Origin: Kribbella capetownensis
GTDB taxonomy: Bacteria; Actinomycetota; Actinomycetes; Propionibacteriales; Kribbellaceae
Assembly (NCBI RefSeq): GCF_004331485.1
Contig: NZ_SJKD01000018.1
Span: forward strand, 1-64,000
Direction: 5' to 3'
Length of the DNA: 64,000 bases
The number at the start of each line of letters is the position of its first letter. The stretch's first letter is position 1. Shown in pieces: positions 1 through 7,998 of this stretch. A model generated the notes under the pieces. The model had not been told where the DNA came from and did not search any database. It saw only the letters and a program-made list of their open reading frames with translations. The translations under genes were made by a program, and so were the position numbers.

Positions 1-33
1 GGGAGGTCGTGGGAGAGTAGGACGCCGCCGGAC
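1..33 (+). rRNA. rrf: 5S ribosomal RNA, 3' end (partial)
   Basis: The first 33 bases read as the 3' terminus of an actinobacterial 5S rRNA, with the typical GGGAGAGTAGGACGCCGCC block and a final GGAC. The rest of the gene lies before the window. A strong hairpin follows 9 bases later, as expected at the end of an rrn operon. Confidence 0.8.
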
Positions 34-42
34 ATTCACACT

Positions 43-77
43 GTTAAGGGCCACCCCACAAAGGGGTGGCCCTTAAC
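43..77 (+). terminator. rRNA operon terminator hairpin
   Basis: Perfect 15-bp inverted repeat (43-57 with 63-77) closed by a 5-base loop ACAAA, directly after the 5S end. There is no clear U-run, which is common for actinobacterial terminators. It very likely ends the rRNA operon. Confidence 0.85.
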
Positions 78-196
78 ATATGTCCGGACAACTTCGGCAC
101 GCGAGCCGCCTGCAGGGAAGCCCTCGATGGGGCTGATCGTTGTAGGTGGCGGTACGTTTGTCCGATTACTGCACTTCAGCATCGTTAGGAGTCACC

Positions 197-2464
197 GTGG
201 CGACGCCACCTCGCAATCCTCACTCCGGTTCAGGGGACCGTCGCGGTTCCTCCGGAGGCAGCGGCCGTTCCGGCCGTGCCGGTGGTGGGCGTTCGGACTC
301 CGGTTCCGGTCGTTCTGGGTTCGGTTCGGGCCGTTCCGGCTCTGGTGGCCCTCGCTCTTCGGGCGGCGGGCGCGCCGGCGGGACTGGCGGTTCCGGTAGC
401 TCTGGTGGGTCGCGTTCCTCTGGTGGCTACCGGGGAGCCTCGAGTCGTGGTGACGGACCGCGGGCCGGTGGGCCGCGTGGCGGTTCGCGTTCTGGTGGGT
501 CTTACCGGGACGGGGATCGTGATGACGCACGTTCCGAGAACCGGCGGGGTTTTGCCGGCGGACGTGGCGATGACAAGGGTGAGCGGGATCCGTTCGGTGG
601 TCAGTTGTCCGGTCAGGGCGGCGGTGGACGCGGCTCCGGTCGAGACGACCGCTCTGGTGGCTACAACAGAGACGATCGAGGCGGTGCGGGCCGTAGTGCC
701 GGCGGTGGCCGTGGTGGTCCCCGTCGAGACGACCGTAACGAGCGGTCCGGTGATCGTGGTGGCTACCGCCGCGACGACAGGTCAGGCTCCGGCGACCGCG
801 GCGGCTATCGCCGCGACGACCGTGGTGGTGACGATCGCGGCGGCTACCGACGGGATGATCGTGCTGGCGGCGACCGTGGGGGCTACCGACGGGACGACCG
901 CGCTGGGCGCGACGACCGTGGTGGCTTCCAGCGAGACGAGCGTTCCGGGTCAGGCGACCGCGGCGGCTATCGCCGTGACGACCGTTCCGGGGGCGGGGAC
1001 CGCGGTGGGTATCGCGGGGATGACCGTTCAGGCGGCTCGGATCGTGGTGGTTACCGCCGTGATGAGCGTGGTGGCGGTCGGCGCGACGACCAGGGGTTCC
1101 GGCGTGATGAGCGTCCCGGCGGTGGCGATCGCGGTGGCTATCGCCGTGATGAGCGTGGCGGTGACGACCGCGGTGGCTACCGGAGGGACGACCGGTCCGG
1201 ACGCGACGACCGTGGCGGTGCCCGGCGGGACGACCGTTCCGGCTCTGGCGACCGAGGTGGCTTCCGTGGAGCTGACCGGTCTTCGGCTGGCGACCGGGGC
1301 GGATTCCGGCGTGATGAGCGTGGAGGGTCGCGGTCTGACGACAGGTCTGGGCGGAGCGGTGCTCGTGGCGGCGCGCCGGCTCGTGGCGAGCGTGGCGCGT
1401 TTCGGCGAGATGAGCGTGGGGGTGACTCGCGCGGCCGCGGTGGTTCGCAGCGGGACGGGCGGGATGATCGCCGCGGCGGTTTCCGCAGGGACGACCGTGG
1501 AGAGGAGAAGGCCGGCCCGCGTCGGGACGACCCAGCGATTCCGGAAGGGATCACCGGAGCCGAGCTCGACCGCGGTGTGAAGGCGGAGCTGCGGTCGTTG
1601 CCGCGGAGCCTCGCCGACCTCGTCGCACAGCACCTGGTGGCGTCCGGGCGGCTCCTCGATGACGACCCCGAGCTCGCGTACAAGCACGCCCGTACCGCAC
1701 GGCGGTTGGCCGCGCGGCTGGGCGGCGTACGGGAGGCTGTGGCAATCACGGCGTACCTGGCTGAGCACTACGACGAGGCGCTGACCGAGTTCCGGGCAGT
1801 ACGGCGGATGACCGGGAACCACGAGGTTCTCGCGATGATGGCCGACTGCGAGCGGGCGCTCGGGCGGCCGGACAAGGCGCTCGCGCTGACGCGGGACAAG
1901 CACGTCCACGACGTCTCGGAGGCCACGCAGATGGAGCTGCTGATCGTGGCCGCCGGTGCGCGCCGCGACATGAAGCAACTCGCGGCCGCGATCCAGACCC
2001 TCGAGGTGCCGGAACTCACGAAGCGCACGCGCGCCGAGTGGTTGCCGCGACTGCGCTACGCGTACGCCGACGCCCTCGAAGCAGCCGGCCGCACCGAAGA
2101 CGCCCTCGAGTGGTTCCACCGAGCCGCCGCAGCCGACGCCGACGGCTCCACCGGCGCCGCCGAACGAGCCGCCCAACTAGAAGGCCTAGAGTTCACCGAC
2201 CTAGACGAAGAAGACGACGACTTCGAACAGCAGCCCGCTGACTCCGACCAATCAGCCGAACCCGAGCCCACAGACGAACCGGAGCTCACGGACGAAGCCG
2301 ACCTGACCGACGAATCCGAGCTCATGGACGAATCCGAGCCGGAGCTGGCGGACGAAGCTGGCGCTGCCGACGAGGCCGAGCTCGTGGACGACAAGCCCGT
2401 CGACGAGGCGGAGCTGGCAGACGAGCCGGCCGACACCGAAACACCCGACAAGCCGGAGAACTAA
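197..2464 (+). CDS. TPR-like protein with long RGG/RDDR repeat arm
   Basis: 755-residue protein of unknown biochemical role. The start is GTG 197, because AGGAG lies at 187-191; an in-frame GTG at 146 has no such site. Residues ~1-100 are Gly/Ser/Arg rich. Residues ~150-430 are a run of a dozen or more units of the type DRGGYRRDDR with Y/F alternation. Residues ~448-675 form a helical TPR-like domain resembling M. tuberculosis Rv1691, and the last ~80 residues are Glu/Asp rich with DE-L-D motifs. The TPR domain and the downstream HAD gene match the Rv1691-Rv1692 order. The arm resembles RGG RNA-binding or condensing regions, which is inference. The repeats also open long spurious frames on both strands. 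Confidence 0.85.
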   Translation: MATPPRNPHSGSGDRRGSSGGSGRSGRAGGGRSDSGSGRSGFGSGRSGSGGPRSSGGGRAGGTGGSGSSGGSRSSGGYRGASSRGDGPRAGGPRGGSRSGGSYRDGDRDDARSENRRGFAGGRGDDKGERDPFGGQLSGQGGGGRGSGRDDRSGGYNRDDRGGAGRSAGGGRGGPRRDDRNERSGDRGGYRRDDRSGSGDRGGYRRDDRGGDDRGGYRRDDRAGGDRGGYRRDDRAGRDDRGGFQRDERSGSGDRGGYRRDDRSGGGDRGGYRGDDRSGGSDRGGYRRDERGGGRRDDQGFRRDERPGGGDRGGYRRDERGGDDRGGYRRDDRSGRDDRGGARRDDRSGSGDRGGFRGADRSSAGDRGGFRRDERGGSRSDDRSGRSGARGGAPARGERGAFRRDERGGDSRGRGGSQRDGRDDRRGGFRRDDRGEEKAGPRRDDPAIPEGITGAELDRGVKAELRSLPRSLADLVAQHLVASGRLLDDDPELAYKHARTARRLAARLGGVREAVAITAYLAEHYDEALTEFRAVRRMTGNHEVLAMMADCERALGRPDKALALTRDKHVHDVSEATQMELLIVAAGARRDMKQLAAAIQTLEVPELTKRTRAEWLPRLRYAYADALEAAGRTEDALEWFHRAAAADADGSTGAAERAAQLEGLEFTDLDEEDDDFEQQPADSDQSAEPEPTDEPELTDEADLTDESELMDESEPELADEAGAADEAELVDDKPVDEAELADEPADTETPDKPEN

Positions 2465-2881
2465 CCGCGTAGCCGCCGACCGGCGCCCACGCGGTGGTGG
2501 GGGAGCGGCACGGCAGGCGCTGGAATGTGGCGCGGCCGCGCTACACGCGTTCGAGCGGTGGTAGGGCCAACACGGCTGCGAGACAGCCCGGCGGCTGGCC
2601 GGCGGTGATGAAGGCGTACACGGCGCGCGCTGGATCGTGATGTGCTGCACGCGTTTGCGGGGTGGGTCGGGAGCGGCACGGCGCCTTGATAGCGCTGCGC
2701 CTGGCCGGGCGGTGGTGAAGGCGCGCTGGACGGGAGCGTGGCGTGCTGCCCGTTTGGGTCGTGGTGGGAGCGGCACGGCCGCGAGCAGGGTGGTTGGGGT
2801 GAGGCGGGTGTTGGGGGTTGAGGGGGAAGACGTGGGGGTGGGGAGGTTCTCCTTGTTGGTGGGGGTCGGGAGAATGGGGTA
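2465..2881. repeat. Gene-free stretch with three degenerate ~100-bp tandem repeats
   Basis: No convincing gene in these 417 bases. The motif GGGAGCGGCACGGC occurs exactly at 2501-2514, 2669-2682 and 2766-2779. A related core (GGCGCTGGA..., a GCTGCACGCGTT-like block, then CTGGCCGG.CGGTG.TGAAGGCG) recurs from about 2516, 2625 and 2719, so the stretch looks like roughly three diverged tandem units. Its right edge becomes almost pure G/T on the + strand. Short open frames here have no recognisable product. Confidence 0.6.
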
Positions 2882-3760
2882 ATGGGTGACAACTTGGGTG
2901 GTTGGGGTGGGGGCTTGAGTGCTGAGGCTCCGGTGGGGGTGTTGGTGGGGAATGCGCTCACCAAGGGGGCTGCGCGGTTGCAGGGGGCGGTTTTGATGGT
3001 GGAGAAGGGCGAGGATGACGCCATCCATCAGGTGCGGGTCTCGTGCCGGCGGTTGCGCAGTGATCTGAAGCTGTTCCGGAAGTTGCTGGCGGGGGACTGG
3101 TCGACGAAGCTGCGGAGCGACCTGTCTGCGTTGGCTAACGCGTGTGGGGAGGCGCGCGATCTCGAGGTGATCGCGGCGCTGGTTCGTGAGACCGCGAACA
3201 GCGAGGACGACGAGGAGCACGTCGAGACGATCCTGACGACGCTGACTCTGGGGCTGGATCGGGCTGCCAAGCGGTCGGCTGAGGTGGTGACTGGTGAGAG
3301 TACGGCGGAACTGTTGCAGACCCTCGAGGTGGTCGCGGCCGCTCCCGAACTGAAGCCGGAGGCGAGCAAGCCCTGCGGCGAGGTCCTACCGGAGCTGCTG
3401 GCCGCGGCCAACGAGACGTTCACTCAGGAAGCCGACAAGCTGAAGCCATGGACGGTTGACGACGACTGGCATGAGGTACGTCTGTTGGCCAAGAGAGTCC
3501 GGTACGCCGCTGACACCAGTGCAGCTGTGCTGGGGGATGAGGCGAAGGCGACCGCGGCCCAGGCTGCGAAGTACCAGGAGTTGCTGGGCCAGCACCAGGA
3601 CCACTGTGCCGCCGCAGACGCTCTGACCGCGATGGCAGCGGATGCGGCTGCCCAGGACGACCCAGAGCTCTCGTTCACCCTCGGCCGACTCACAGAGCGC
3701 CAACGCGCCGCCCGCAAACCCCTGCGCGAAGAGTTCCTGAGCCTCTACCACCGGCCCTAG
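2882..3760 (+). CDS. CHAD domain-containing protein
   Basis: 292 residues, almost entirely a CHAD domain (conserved histidine alpha-helical domain), a family whose members bind inorganic polyphosphate. The hallmark IHQVRVSCRRLRSDLKLF at residues ~48-65 and the second basic motif WHEVRLLAKRVRYAAD at ~197-212 are clear, and the middle is all alpha-helical. No CYTH domain is fused and no ppk gene is adjacent. The start at ATG 2882 is provisional, since no strong ribosome site is visible in the G/T-rich leader. It stands alone on the + strand, convergent with the DUF1015 gene. Confidence 0.85.
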   Translation: MGDNLGGWGGGLSAEAPVGVLVGNALTKGAARLQGAVLMVEKGEDDAIHQVRVSCRRLRSDLKLFRKLLAGDWSTKLRSDLSALANACGEARDLEVIAALVRETANSEDDEEHVETILTTLTLGLDRAAKRSAEVVTGESTAELLQTLEVVAAAPELKPEASKPCGEVLPELLAAANETFTQEADKLKPWTVDDDWHEVRLLAKRVRYAADTSAAVLGDEAKATAAQAAKYQELLGQHQDHCAAADALTAMAADAAAQDDPELSFTLGRLTERQRAARKPLREEFLSLYHRP

Positions 3761-3782
3761 CCCCTCAGGCGGCGCTAGGCGG

Positions 3783-4955
3783 TTACAGCGTGCGGAACAG
3801 GAGGCCGACGCGTGGCTTGGGGCCGAATGAGGTTGCTTTTTGGGGCATGACGACGCCTTGCGCGGCGGAGCGTAGTACCTGGTCCATTCGGGGCGCTGTG
3901 AGCTCTACAGCCGCCTGGTGAGGGCCAGCGAGCGCCAGAGCGTCGGCAAGGGCGTGGTGGAAGGTGATGTCTTCCTCGATGACGCCCCACGCCGGCAGCA
4001 GCTCTCCGTGCAGCATCGAGACTGTCGGAGCCTCCTGCCCAGCCGTCGACCGTACTGTCACCCAGCTGGACCCGTCCGTCACCGCGATCCGGTCTGGCAC
4101 ACCCTCCACACGTCCAGGCAGCACCTGCCAGCCGGCCGGCGTACGCGAGCCGACCGTGGCCAGGTCCAGCCCCGGTATGACGCGGTGGATCGGGTCCAAC
4201 GTGAGCGGGTGCCGGCTGTGGTCGACGAGCATGGCCAGACCGACCGACGTCCCCTGCCGGCCAGGCTCACGCTTCTGCCGTTCCAGGTACGCCGCATAGC
4301 GGTGGTGGCCGTCGGCAATGAGCGCCTCGTGCTTCGACAGTTCGTCGGAGATGGTTGCCAGCACAGCTGGGTCCTCGATGCGCCAGATGCGGTGCAGGGC
4401 GGTGCCGTTCTGCGTCTCCGCCTCGACCCACGGCTCTCCGGCCCGTGCCGCGTCGACAGCGTCGCTGGCCGCGCCTCCGTCGGCGTACGCGAGCAGGATG
4501 GGCTCCAGGTCGGCGTCCGTCGCCTCCATCAGCTTGAGGCGGTCGTCGACCCAGTGCGGCATCACATCCTCATGGGGTAGCACCACTCGGCGGGCCGGAT
4601 CCAGGCTGAGGGACCCGACCAGGCCGCAGAGCACGGCACTGCCGAGTTGCTGCTCGTACACGTAGAGCGCGGGCCGCGGGTCCTGCACAACCACGCCGGC
4701 ATCTTGCCAACCGGCCAGCCGTCGTGCGGGCTCGTCGTACCGGCCGGAACCGAGCTCCGGATCGCGTGGAAGGATGAGCCTCACCATGTTGTGCAGATCA
4801 GAGTCAGTCAGCCGCCGGACGATGGCGGGTTCGAGTACGTCGTACGGCGGCGAGGTGACCGCGCCGAGCGCACTCACCTTCCCGGCCACGAACCGCCACG
4901 CCCGCAGTGGGTCGAGTCGCAGCACGCTCCTCCTCGAATCCGGCATGGGCGGCAT
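3783..4955 (-). CDS. DUF1015 family protein
   Basis: About 390 residues beginning MPPMPDSRR. Family motifs are present: TSPPYDVL near residue 33, a YVYEQQ block near 95, PHEDVMPHWVDDRLKLM near 125 and IADGHHRYAAYL near 213. The family is widespread and described as uncharacterised; the conserved His/Asp residues suggest a catalytic or ligand site. ATG 4955 and ATG 4946 are both possible starts and neither has a strong ribosome site. A GTG further in sits only 3 bases after AGGAGG. It is divergent from the HAD phosphatase gene with only ~15 bases between starts, so their promoters must overlap. Confidence 0.8.
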   Translation of the reverse strand: MPPMPDSRRSVLRLDPLRAWRFVAGKVSALGAVTSPPYDVLEPAIVRRLTDSDLHNMVRLILPRDPELGSGRYDEPARRLAGWQDAGVVVQDPRPALYVYEQQLGSAVLCGLVGSLSLDPARRVVLPHEDVMPHWVDDRLKLMEATDADLEPILLAYADGGAASDAVDAARAGEPWVEAETQNGTALHRIWRIEDPAVLATISDELSKHEALIADGHHRYAAYLERQKREPGRQGTSVGLAMLVDHSRHPLTLDPIHRVIPGLDLATVGSRTPAGWQVLPGRVEGVPDRIAVTDGSSWVTVRSTAGQEAPTVSMLHGELLPAWGVIEEDITFHHALADALALAGPHQAAVELTAPRMDQVLRSAAQGVVMPQKATSFGPKPRVGLLFRTL

Positions 4956-4970
4956 CGTACGGCGGGAAGC

Positions 4971-6080
4971 ATGAGCGCGGAACGAAATGCACCCGCGCCG
5001 CTGTCGGCGTGTGACGAACCGCTCGCCAGCCGGTACGACGTGGCGCTGCTCGACCTGGACGGTGTCGTGTACGTCGGGCCGGACCCGGTGCCGGACGCGC
5101 CCGAGAACCTGCGCAAGGCCTCCAAGGAGGGCATGCGGATCGGGTACATCACCAACAACGCGAGCCGGCCGGCGCGGGTCGTTGCCGAGCACCTCGCATC
5201 GTTCGGCCTGGAGGTGATCGCGGACGACGTCGTCACGTCCGCGCAGGCGGCGGCGAAGCTGGTCGCGAACGACTTCCCGCAGGGATCGCCCGTCCTCGTG
5301 GTCGGCGGAGAAGGGCTGTACTCCGCGCTGGAGGAGTACGGGATGAACCCGGTCCGGAGCAGCGACTCGCACCCGGTGGCCGTCGTCCAAGGGTTCCACC
5401 CGGAGGTGAACTGGGTGATGCTCGCGGACGGCGCGCACGCGATCAACGAGGGCGCGAAGTGGTACGCGACCAACCTCGACCTGACCATCCCGACCGCGGC
5501 CGGGATGGCGCCGGGCAACGGCACGCTGGTGCAGGCGATCCGGGCCGCCGTCGGCGTGGACCCGATCGTGGCCGGCAAGCCGGAGCCGCCGCTGCTGGAG
5601 ACGAGCATCGAGCGGCTCGAGGCGAAGCGGCCGTTGATGATCGGGGACCGGCTGGACTCGGATATCGCGGGCGCGCACGCGGTCGGCATCGCGAGCCTGT
5701 GGGTTGCGACCGGTGTGAATGACCCGCACGACTTGGCTCGCGCGCCGAAGAACCAGCGTCCGACGTACATCGCGCCCGACCTGAGTGCGTTGGCGGAGAA
5801 GCAGCCGGGCGTGACGATCGAGGGTGGCAAGCACACCTGTGAGGGCTGGACCGCCGAGGTTGTGAACAACGCCGTGTCGGTGAAGGGCGAGGGGGCGCCG
5901 TACGACGGCCTGCGGGCGATCCTGTCCGCGGTGTGGGCTGCGGTCGACGCGCCGCCGAAGCCGGCCGCCAAGACGGCCAAGGCTGCCGGCCGCAGTCGCC
6001 GGCCGCTGCCCAAGCCCGCCCCGACCCCCGACTCGATCGCCATCGACGCCGCGCTCCACCGCGTGGGCCTGGAATCCTGA
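4971..6080 (+). CDS. HAD-IIA phosphatase, glycerol-3-phosphate phosphatase-like
   Basis: 369 residues, a NagD-type HAD hydrolase of subclass IIA. Motif I is LLDLDGVVY with Asp28 and Asp30, followed by the ITNNASRP motif II region, and motif III/IV reads GDRLDSDIAGA. In the conserved cluster it holds the position of M. tuberculosis Rv1692, reported as a D-glycerol-3-phosphate phosphatase in lipid recycling, so that activity is likely but not shown. After the HAD core there is a ~110-residue extension ending in an Ala/Lys/Arg/Pro-rich tail. The start ATG 4971 follows GGCGGGAAGC. It begins a co-directional run that continues to the Nudix gene. Confidence 0.85.
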   Translation: MSAERNAPAPLSACDEPLASRYDVALLDLDGVVYVGPDPVPDAPENLRKASKEGMRIGYITNNASRPARVVAEHLASFGLEVIADDVVTSAQAAAKLVANDFPQGSPVLVVGGEGLYSALEEYGMNPVRSSDSHPVAVVQGFHPEVNWVMLADGAHAINEGAKWYATNLDLTIPTAAGMAPGNGTLVQAIRAAVGVDPIVAGKPEPPLLETSIERLEAKRPLMIGDRLDSDIAGAHAVGIASLWVATGVNDPHDLARAPKNQRPTYIAPDLSALAEKQPGVTIEGGKHTCEGWTAEVVNNAVSVKGEGAPYDGLRAILSAVWAAVDAPPKPAAKTAKAAGRSRRPLPKPAPTPDSIAIDAALHRVGLES

Positions 6081-6165
6081 GGCGCTAAACCGCTCAAGGG
6101 CGGTGGCTGGGTGGTGTTCGGGTGGGGAGGCGATACCGTTGCTGGGACGAAGCGAGGAGGCAGTC

Positions 6166-6618
6166 ATGGTTCTGGACGCACTGCGCGGCTACGTACAACT
6201 GGCGAGCGGACTGACCGAGGTCACCAGGCAGAGAGCCCAGGCGGCGGCGAAGGCGCTGTTGCAGCAGACCGGCGCGGACACGCTGACGACCGGGCTGACC
6301 AGCAAGGTGAGCGAGCTGACCGACGAGATCGTTGCCACCAGCAAGAGCAACCGTCAGCTGCTGCAGGCGATCGTGTCGAACGAGGTCGAGGGCGCGGTGG
6401 CGCGGCTCGGGTTCGTCCGCTCGGAGGAGGTCGCAGGGCTGACCCGCCGGGTGCAGAGGCTGGAGCAGGAGCTCGCCGAGGAGCGTGCAGCCCACCCGGC
6501 CGCCGATGTCGACGCACACGCACCGAAGCATCCGGCCAAGAAGGCCGCGGCGAAGAAGGCTGCGAAGAAGGCTGCCGCGAAGAAGGCGGCGGCCAAGAAG
6601 ACGGCGAAGAAGGCGTGA
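6166..6618 (+). CDS. Small protein with helical body and lysine/alanine tail
   Basis: 150 residues, start ATG 6166 with an ideal AGGAGG at 6155-6160. Residues ~1-110 are predicted helical and phasin-like in composition (LRGYVQLASGLTEVTRQRAQ...), ending in a coiled-coil-like VQRLEQELAEE. The last ~25 residues are repeats of KKAA/AKKA, resembling histone H1 or HupB/Lsr2-type DNA-binding tails. It lies where M. tuberculosis Rv1693 lies, between the phosphatase and tlyA. The function is unknown; association with nucleic acid is inferred only from the tail. Confidence 0.75.
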   Translation: MVLDALRGYVQLASGLTEVTRQRAQAAAKALLQQTGADTLTTGLTSKVSELTDEIVATSKSNRQLLQAIVSNEVEGAVARLGFVRSEEVAGLTRRVQRLEQELAEERAAHPAADVDAHAPKHPAKKAAAKKAAKKAAAKKAAAKKTAKKA

Positions 6619-6619
6619 C

Positions 6620-7159
6620 GTGACCGAGCATCCTGGCGAGCAGTTCCCGCCGGACGTCGACCCCGACGTCGAGCCCGGGTTCGAGCCCAGCCCGGCCGAG
6701 GAGGCGCCGGCCGCCCCCGATTACGACGCCGAGCCCGGCTCACAAAGCTTCGAGTCCGGCGAGGGATCCGGCGACGAGTACGCCGAGGCGCCAGGCGAAC
6801 CGACTGGCGACGAGCCGGCGCATGTGGATCCGGCCGAGGTGGAGTTCGGGCCCGAGTTCGCGCGTGAGCCTGGGCAGGAGTACGAGCACCCCTACGAAGC
6901 CGAATCCGCCGAACCCGAGCACCAAACCGGACCCGAGCACCAAGCCGAGCCCGAAGACCAAGCCGAACCCGAGCACCAGGCCGAGGCTGAGGAGCACGAA
7001 GGTGAGGCGGGGCATCCGTTGGTGGACGAGGTGATGGGCCGGTTGGACGAGTTGCGCGAGCGGCCCGTGGACGAACATGCCGACGTGTACGCCGACCTGC
7101 ACGAGCGACTGCAGACTGCCTTGGTGGAAGCGGATGCCGAGCACGGCGACCGTGGCTGA
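6620..7159 (+). CDS. Acidic low-complexity protein with conserved C-terminal helix
   Basis: 179 residues from GTG 6620, one base after the preceding stop codon, so probably translationally coupled. Residues 1-125 are Glu/Pro/Asp rich, with a short tandem of EHQAEPEDQAEPEHQAE type. The last ~45 residues (HPLVDEVMGRLDELRERPV, then a YADLHERLQTAL helix) are the part that resembles short conserved proteins next to tlyA in other actinomycetes. No enzyme motif is seen. The strongly acidic body next to a strongly basic partner is notable. Confidence 0.7.
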   Translation: MTEHPGEQFPPDVDPDVEPGFEPSPAEEAPAAPDYDAEPGSQSFESGEGSGDEYAEAPGEPTGDEPAHVDPAEVEFGPEFAREPGQEYEHPYEAESAEPEHQTGPEHQAEPEDQAEPEHQAEAEEHEGEAGHPLVDEVMGRLDELRERPVDEHADVYADLHERLQTALVEADAEHGDRG

Positions 7160-7172
7160 CCGGAAGGTCTGA

Positions 7173-7988
7173 GTGGCCAAAGGAGTCAAGCGATCCCGGC
7201 TGGACGCCGAGCTGGTACGGCGCGGCCTGGCGCGGTCCCGGGAGCACGCGAGTGAGCTGATCGCGGCCGGCAGGGTGAAGGTGTCCGGCACCGTCGCCTC
7301 CAAGCCCGCGACCGGTGTCGGTGCCGACGCGCCGATCGTCGTCGACACCTCGGAGACCGACGACCCCGGGTACGCGAGCCGTGGCGCACACAAACTGGTC
7401 GGCGCACTGGAGGCCTTCAGCGCCGTTCAGGTGAAGGGCCGCCGGTGTCTCGACGCGGGCGCGTCCACCGGCGGATTCACCGACGTACTGCTGCGCAACG
7501 AGGCGGCGCACGTGATCGCCGTCGATGTCGGGTACGGCCAACTGGTGTGGTCGTTGCAGACCGACGAGCGGGTCACGGTGATGGACCGGACCAACGTCCG
7601 CACGCTCACCCTCGACGATATCGGTGGTGAACCGGTTGATCTCGTCGTCAGCGACCTCAGCTTCATCTCGCTCACGCTCGTCCTGCCCGCGCTGATCGGG
7701 GTGGTGACGCCGGACGGCGACCTGATGCTGATGGTGAAGCCGCAGTTCGAGGTCGGCAAGGAGCGGCTCGGCAAGGGCGGCGTGGTCCGGGACCCGGAGT
7801 TGCGCGCGGACGCGGTCCGGGGCGTCGCGGCGAAGGCCGCCGAACTCGGCTGGGGTATTCAGGCAGTGGCCGCCAGCCCGTTGCCTGGTCCGTCAGGAAA
7901 TGTCGAATACTTCCTGTGGATACGCCGGAATGCACCGCCTCTCGATGAGACGATGCTCCAGACCGCCATCGAGCGCGGTCCGCAGTGA
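7173..7988 (+). CDS. tlyA: TlyA family rRNA 2'-O-methyltransferase
   Basis: 271 residues: an S4 RNA-binding domain at ~8-65 (RLDAELVRRGLARSREHASE) followed by an FtsJ/RrmJ-like methyltransferase domain with the SAM motif LDAGASTGGFTDVLL at ~92-106 and the VVSDLSFISL motif at ~158-167. Family members 2'-O-methylate 16S and 23S rRNA in actinobacteria, and loss gives capreomycin resistance; the older name is hemolysin A. GTG 7173 follows GGAAGG with 5 bases spacing. The next gene, nadK, begins 10 bases after the stop. Confidence 0.95.
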   Translation: MAKGVKRSRLDAELVRRGLARSREHASELIAAGRVKVSGTVASKPATGVGADAPIVVDTSETDDPGYASRGAHKLVGALEAFSAVQVKGRRCLDAGASTGGFTDVLLRNEAAHVIAVDVGYGQLVWSLQTDERVTVMDRTNVRTLTLDDIGGEPVDLVVSDLSFISLTLVLPALIGVVTPDGDLMLMVKPQFEVGKERLGKGGVVRDPELRADAVRGVAAKAAELGWGIQAVAASPLPGPSGNVEYFLWIRRNAPPLDETMLQTAIERGPQ

Positions 7989-7998
7989 AGGAGGCAGG

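Noticed and set aside
276-1580. Alternative 434-codon + strand frame of Val/Ala/Thr repeats within the TPR gene
   Set aside because: It is the out-of-frame reading of the RGGYRRDDR-coding repeats; no start signal and no domain.
2637-2882. Short + strand frame before the CHAD gene
   Set aside because: It consists of the degenerate tandem repeat and G/T tract, without ribosome site or homology.
4956-6167. N-terminal extension of the DUF1015 protein by ~400 residues (open to 6167 on the - strand)
   Set aside because: The extension is antisense to the HAD-IIA gene and has shadow composition; DUF1015 homology begins only near 4930, so a start at 4955 or 4946 is adopted.
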